In this document: piece after piece, positions 6,045 to 9,383 of the stretch
Position numbering within the stretch: position 1 is the first letter of the stretch
Layout of the letters: every line of letters begins with the position of its first letter
NCBI GenBank assembly: GCA_910585135.1
Contig: CAJUEB010000089.1
Coordinates: forward strand, 1 to 9,383
DNA: 9,383 nt
Reading direction: 5' to 3'
DNA from: an uncultured Eubacteriales bacterium
GTDB taxonomy: Bacteria; Bacillota; Clostridia; Peptostreptococcales; Anaerovoracaceae
Program-made: the position numbers and the translations under genes
Notes under the pieces: generated by a model
The model's database searches: none
What the model saw: only the letters and a program-made list of their open reading frames with translations
What the model was told of the DNA's origin: nothing

Positions 6045-7238
6045 CTACAATCCCATCATAAAGCTTACCATGATCGGCGTTGATGCCGAAAGCACAGCCC
6101 CGGATAGAAAGGAATACACCGCAATGTCGCTTTTCGTAACCCGCTCCACGATCGGCAGGCACACGTCCATCGAAGAAGACCCCGGAAGGCTAATGGTTTC
6201 GATATACCCCACCTTTGCGGCAACCAGCGGCATCAGCAAAATTCCGATCAGCTCCCGCATGACATTATGCATGAACGACATGGCACTGATTTCCATGGAA
6301 TACTCCGCCAGCATGGCAGGCGCTAAGGTATACCATCCAAAGCCCGATCCCACACATAATGCATCCTTCATCGTCACCGGCAAAACCAGCGATGCTGCCG
6401 CCGCACCGATATAAGTACCGATCATGATCACAAACGGGAATACGATCACCCGCCAGCCGGCCCGCTTAAAATTGGCTGCGATCGTCCCTTCCACGCCAAT
6501 ATCCATGCCTACGAAAAGCAGTAACAGGCTAAGCCCCGCCACGATGAGATTTCCCGAAATTTCTGCAAACCCCTCCGGGATGATGAAATATCCTGCCAGA
6601 CTGCCAGCACTCACGGATACGGCGATGCAAATCGTCATCGTGTGATCCATTCCTGTGCTATCGTCAGCTTCGGGGCTAGGAGCGCAACTAGTTACGGGGT
6701 TAGCGGCAGCAACGTCTGCCGCCATATGGGCAGATGCACAATCCAGCTCTGCATTAACAAGCGCATCGCTTGAATCTGCATGATATGATGCATTATTTCC
6801 AACACGTACATGCTTTTGAGCGGCAAATGAATCTCCAATGCTGGACAATTCAGTATCAGTTACAGCGCGAACCTCAGGCAAATTTTTAGTATCGATTTCG
6901 CTGGTAAAACGCTCCCTCGGTTCTTTCCCCGGCCCCGCAAGCTTTACAAGATTGCCTCTTTTATCAAAACCCAGAAGCTTTCTCGTCAGAAAAACGGAGA
7001 GGACGCTTCCCGCCAAGATAAACAAGGTCATGACGAATGCGGCAAGTCCGATCGAATCAAGGGACTTTACGATCGAACGATCCGCCCCGATCCGGCTGCC
7101 CATGAGAAAAACCAGCGCAATGATAGCGACCGTCTGCATGATACTCATTCCCTTTAATGCGATGCCTTTTCTCGTAAGAAAAGCGCCGATAAAATAGCCG
7201 ATAACGGTTATGGACAAATAAAGCACCAATACATTCAT
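6045..7238 (-). CDS. lysO: LysO-family amino-acid exporter with a long central linker
   Basis: This integral membrane protein resembles E. coli LysO (YbjE), an L-lysine exporter. The C-terminal half carries the family marks: GFGWY (299-303), NVMRE (325-329) and SSSMDVCLP (354-362), with several membrane helices between. The N-terminus has three predicted helices (about 2-20, 33-50, 61-84). Between the halves, residues about 92-200 form a hydrophilic, Ala/Ser/Asp-rich linker; with it the protein is 397 aa against about 300 for E. coli LysO. The Lys/Arg-rich start of the linker suggests it is cytoplasmic. The start is supported by GAGGGTG about 5 bp upstream. Lysine as substrate is inferred from the family. 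I saw no lysine riboswitch in the leader, which is too short for one. Confidence 0.85.
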   Translation of the reverse strand: MNVLVLYLSITVIGYFIGAFLTRKGIALKGMSIMQTVAIIALVFLMGSRIGADRSIVKSLDSIGLAAFVMTLFILAGSVLSVFLTRKLLGFDKRGNLVKLAGPGKEPRERFTSEIDTKNLPEVRAVTDTELSSIGDSFAAQKHVRVGNNASYHADSSDALVNAELDCASAHMAADVAAANPVTSCAPSPEADDSTGMDHTMTICIAVSVSAGSLAGYFIIPEGFAEISGNLIVAGLSLLLLFVGMDIGVEGTIAANFKRAGWRVIVFPFVIMIGTYIGAAAASLVLPVTMKDALCVGSGFGWYTLAPAMLAEYSMEISAMSFMHNVMRELIGILLMPLVAAKVGYIETISLPGSSSMDVCLPIVERVTKSDIAVYSFLSGAVLSASTPIMVSFMMGL

Positions 7239-7274
7239 AATTCACCCTCAAACGACCTTAAAATACCATAGTTA

Positions 7275-7303
7275 ATCATATATGAAAATGCAACGAATTT
7301 CAA
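7275..7303 (-). promoter_or_regulatory. Promoter of the LysO-family gene
   Basis: On the minus strand TTGAAA (7298-7303) and TATGAT (7275-7280) are separated by 17 bp, about 37 bp before the start codon. A perfect TTGACA further up (around 7340 on the minus strand) has no good -10 at the right distance. Confidence 0.55.
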
Positions 7304-7341
7304 TAGGGGCAAGGGATAAAAAGTGAGAATCTCTTGTCAAG

Positions 7342-7353
7342 ATATATGGTATA
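7342..7353 (+). promoter_or_regulatory. Isolated extended -10 element on the plus strand
   Basis: ATGGTATAAT near 7344-7353 is a perfect TGnTATAAT extended -10 on the plus strand, but the -35 region is poor. A transcript from it would run antisense into the 3' end of the Abi gene. A short open frame downstream (7378-7608) has no ribosome binding site and mostly overlaps the Abi gene, so no protein product is proposed. Confidence 0.25.
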
Positions 7354-7425
7354 ATTTCAACAAAAAAAGCAAAACCAATGAAACAATGCATTAGGTGTAT
7401 ACCTCTTTTCCTGCCTTTGCTACCT

Positions 7426-7461
7426 AAAAAAAATCGAGATAGCACGGATGCCCCCTCGATT
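7426..7461 (-). terminator. Intrinsic terminator of the Abi gene
   Basis: On the minus strand AATCGAG and CTCGATT (7455-7461 and 7432-7438) form a 7-bp stem. A small inner GCA/TGC stem lies in the loop, and a run of T residues follows directly. It begins about 16 bp after the stop codon of the Abi gene. Having its own terminator makes that gene a self-contained unit. Confidence 0.75.
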
Positions 7462-7476
7462 AAAACATTTATGTTT

Positions 7477-8427
7477 TTATATTTCTTTATTATTATATGT
7501 TTTTACAGCCAGAAAATCAACTATTTTTTGAATAAAAGAATATGCACTACAAATCGAACTTTCTCTTTTATAATAATCTGCATTCTTTACCATACGTCCA
7601 TGAACTAACTCATGTATTTCAGAAATTATCCTTGCTTTCATTGGTTGACTTTTAATCAAATTGTCGACAAGATAAATCATTGTTACAAAATCATAAATTA
7701 CTTGATTGGACATATTATGTCGAATAGCTAATTTATCTATCCCCGGAATTCTTTTGATGAATACATCCACTTTTTTATTATATCTCGGCTTACCTGAATA
7801 AGGCTTTCTCAATGAATTTATTAAACAATTACTATGTGCCGATGCATTTCTTAACTTCCTTACTGCCTGCATAGGATAATACATATTATGTCCGCTTAAT
7901 GCATTCGGATATTCTTCAGAAAATCTATTGTACATCCTTAAAAAATCCTTTAAAGACAATAGTTCAACAATGTTCCATATAGCAAACCCATCTTCCATTA
8001 GCTTATTTGCTAAATCCTTCGTATATGAGTTTTCCTTTTTCTTTTTTATACCTTCCTTTATATCAGGATTTTCCAATAAAAACTTTTCGACTAAGGTATA
8101 CCCGTTGTCTTCCGATTCATTAAAATCCATTAAAAAACTTGTCTTTAATGCATGTTCCAAGTCTATAGATGTTTTAAGTATAAAATGTCGTAAATGCATA
8201 TCAATGATGGCTAAATCTTTTAAGTAAGCAAACTCTAAATTTACATACTGACCTCGCTTATCTGTTGTCCTGTATTTATCGTAATTCTGTGCATATGACT
8301 TTAACTTAAAATAATATGTATTTTCACTTAAATACTTGTCTGCCTCTTCTTCAACGATAATATTGAATTGGACTCCTTTAGATTTCATATGCTCAATCTG
8401 TTCTTTAACATTTAGCTTTTCTTTCAT
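7477..8427 (-). CDS. Abi_2 / AbiD-AbiF-type HEPN abortive-infection protein
   Basis: This 316-aa protein has the layout of the Abi_2 family (AbiD/AbiF), phage-defence proteins thought to be HEPN-type ribonucleases that stop growth of infected cells. Family features: YYFKLKSYAQNY (38-49), the helix YLKDLAIIDMHLRHFIL (68-84) with a following SIDLEHALK, then FAIWNIVELLSLKDFLRMYNRF (148-169), and KLRNASAH (191-198), which contains the HEPN R-x4-H signature as R193 and H198. The start has GGAG 6 bp upstream. By eye its base composition is much more AT-rich than the flanking genes, which suggests horizontal transfer. It has its own terminator and no protein-coding antitoxin partner. Which Abi subtype it is, and whether an RNA controls it, cannot be settled by eye. 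Confidence 0.82.
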   Translation of the reverse strand: MKEKLNVKEQIEHMKSKGVQFNIIVEEEADKYLSENTYYFKLKSYAQNYDKYRTTDKRGQYVNLEFAYLKDLAIIDMHLRHFILKTSIDLEHALKTSFLMDFNESEDNGYTLVEKFLLENPDIKEGIKKKKENSYTKDLANKLMEDGFAIWNIVELLSLKDFLRMYNRFSEEYPNALSGHNMYYPMQAVRKLRNASAHSNCLINSLRKPYSGKPRYNKKVDVFIKRIPGIDKLAIRHNMSNQVIYDFVTMIYLVDNLIKSQPMKARIISEIHELVHGRMVKNADYYKRESSICSAYSFIQKIVDFLAVKTYNNKEI

Positions 8428-8567
8428 TCTGCTCTCCGTTAAAAGGGAATATCATTATCGCTAATTCCGTTTAAATATTACGAGATAACTATTCTGCTAT
8501 AATTATTAATTTGAATATGAGAGGTCGCTATTCCAATTTCCCTGTATATCTTTTATTGCTTCCGTAA
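8428..8567 (-). other. Leader of the Abi gene with irregular ~30-nt repeats; possible RNA region
   Basis: These 140 bp between the Abi start and the upstream remnant hold no open frame. On the plus strand GCT recurs at 8431, 8460, 8496, 8527 and 8559 (steps of 29-36 nt), in four cases followed by something close to ATTCCGT. On the minus strand a 7-bp stem with an 8-nt loop can form at 8485-8506, and AGGGAA/TTCCCT (8538-8543 with 8444-8449) could close a larger fold. I cannot pick a promoter with confidence. The region could encode a small RNA, but low complexity could also produce this. Confidence 0.3.
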
Positions 8568-8733
8568 TTATTTCACAAGTTTAGATTGTTGTGTGCACAT
8601 TAGATTTACATTGTCTCCTATGATGCATAATTCCAAAAGCTCATCTTCATAATCACGATCAGAAAAAAGGAACATTAAATAAACGCTTTCATTTGTCCCA
8701 AGAATCTGCGCATTACATGAAATTCCACTACAC
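8568..8733 (-). pseudogene. Coding-like remnant between Abi and the glycerophosphotransferase
   Basis: One minus frame that ends with TAA at 8568 reads as plausible protein between about 8733 and the stop, for example SVYLMFLFSDRDYEDELLE. Upstream it runs into the glycerophosphotransferase gene in the wrong frame, where its peptide is a shadow. There is no start codon with a ribosome binding site, so this looks like the 3' end of a gene whose front was lost, perhaps when the Abi unit arrived. By eye its composition is AT-rich like the Abi gene. I do not recognise the family. Confidence 0.35.
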
Positions 8734-9383
8734 CTACAGCCTAGAACATATAAAATCCGCCAACTTGTCGCTGCACCCGTGCTGATTTTGCACGTATTTC
8801 TTCCCGAACGCACGCACCCGCTCCAAATCGTACTCTTCGGAAGCGACCGCATTTGCCAAGGCAATCGGATCAGGCGAGATAACGCCGGGCATTTCCACCT
8901 GGTAATCGATATAAAAATCCCGGCTGACACCATACGCATCATAATCGAAGGTATAGAAAAACAGCGGTTTTCCAACCACTGCCGCCTCAAAAACAACTGC
9001 GGAATAATCACAGATCACATAATCCGCAGCAAAAATCATTTCTATGGTTGTGAAAGTTTCATCGACAATGCCATTGACCATTCCCACGGACATCAGCGGA
9101 TGCCGTTTCAGGACAAAAACGTATTCATTCGCATCAAAAGCATCAGCGAGGGCTGAAATTTCTTGAGAAATATCCCGCCCTTTTCGGAAGGTCGGCGCAT
9201 AGACGACAACTTTTTTTTCGCGAAATTCCGGGTATTTCCGGTAGATCTTCTGAATCGTTTCCTCCCGCAGCAAAAGATCAGTCAATTTGTCCACGCGCGG
9301 AAGCGACATCACCGCCATGTGATCCGCATCGTAGCCAAATGCCTCGCCAAAATGCTTTGCACAAGCCTCCCCGCTGGTCAGCA
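8734..9383 (-). CDS. CDP-glycerol glycerophosphotransferase, C-terminal part (partial)
   Basis: The gene continues past the right edge: the frame is open from 9381 (LTSGEACAKHFGEAFGYDAD...), and the first in-window ATG at 9318 lies inside a conserved stretch, so it is not the start. The visible 215 residues are the C-terminal half of the TagB/TagF family, membrane-associated enzymes that move glycerophosphate from CDP-glycerol onto teichoic-acid-type polymers. Motifs: LPRVD (27-31), YAPTFR (61-66), KRHP (92-95), DYSAVVFEAAVVGKP (125-139) and a late NQHGCSDKLADFI. The C-terminus looks complete. Priming (TagB) versus polymerising (TagF) activity cannot be told from this half. Confidence 0.9.
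   Translation of the reverse strand, partial: LTSGEACAKHFGEAFGYDADHMAVMSLPRVDKLTDLLLREETIQKIYRKYPEFREKKVVVYAPTFRKGRDISQEISALADAFDANEYVFVLKRHPLMSVGMVNGIVDETFTTIEMIFAADYVICDYSAVVFEAAVVGKPLFFYTFDYDAYGVSRDFYIDYQVEMPGVISPDPIALANAVASEEYDLERVRAFGKKYVQNQHGCSDKLADFICSRL

Noticed and set aside
5494..6414. 306-codon forward frame
   Set aside because: It runs antisense over the MoxR start, a repeat-rich spacer and the end of the LysO gene; the peptide shows no family features.
7239..7330. Lysine riboswitch upstream of the LysO gene
   Set aside because: The predicted promoter leaves only about 30 nt of leader, and no L-box-like conserved elements were seen.
7378..7608. Short forward frame downstream of the extended -10
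   Set aside because: No ribosome binding site, and most of it overlaps the 3' end of the Abi gene.
8737..9011. Upstream part of the leftward frame ending at 8568
   Set aside because: Over this stretch it is an out-of-frame shadow of the glycerophosphotransferase; only the part below 8734 looks coding-like.

Overview
The window looks like chromosome from an anaerobic, low-to-mid GC Gram-positive bacterium of the class Clostridia, possibly Lachnospiraceae-like. The grounds are a two-iron desulfoferrodoxin next to a thioredoxin, a LexA with a Firmicutes-type operator, strong AGGAGG ribosome binding sites, a lipoprotein class D beta-lactamase of the Gram-positive kind and a teichoic-acid-type CDP-glycerol glycerophosphotransferase. 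The genus is inferred from gene content only.

Layout, left to right. At 1-228 there is no convincing gene, but there is a probable leftward promoter firing off the left edge. At 229-1128 lies a leftward thioredoxin (trxA) - desulfoferrodoxin pair behind a consensus promoter; the 100-bp gap between the two holds a 26-bp tandem repeat. At 1193-2101 is a leftward class D beta-lactamase lipoprotein with all active-site motifs intact. A roughly 400-bp spacer full of decayed 29-bp repeats separates it from the divergent lexA (2577-3239), which has an SOS box over its promoter. A strong hairpin at 3342-3388 terminates in both directions between lexA and the convergent unit on its right. That unit (3663-5690, leftward) is a MoxR-type AAA+ ATPase followed 3 bp later by a CoxE-like von Willebrand A protein. 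Further right are a leftward LysO-family amino-acid exporter with an unusually long cytoplasmic linker (6045-7238), then an AT-rich Abi_2/AbiD/F-type HEPN protein (7477-8427) with its own terminator. The window ends with an apparent coding remnant and the C-terminal part of a glycerophosphotransferase that runs off the right edge.

How the genes fit together. The trxA-dfx pair is an oxidative-stress module: superoxide reduction plus thiol-disulfide exchange. MoxR and CoxE-like form a chaperone-like ATPase/adaptor pair whose client is not visible here. LexA is autoregulated. The Abi gene, with its different base composition and the fragment beside it, looks like a recently acquired defence island inserted near an envelope-biosynthesis gene. 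No complete new multi-gene system can be demonstrated. The best candidates for something undescribed are the roughly 140-bp region upstream of the Abi gene, which has irregular ~30-nt repeats and a hairpin and might encode an RNA partner, and the distinct families of short imperfect repeats found in almost every long spacer.
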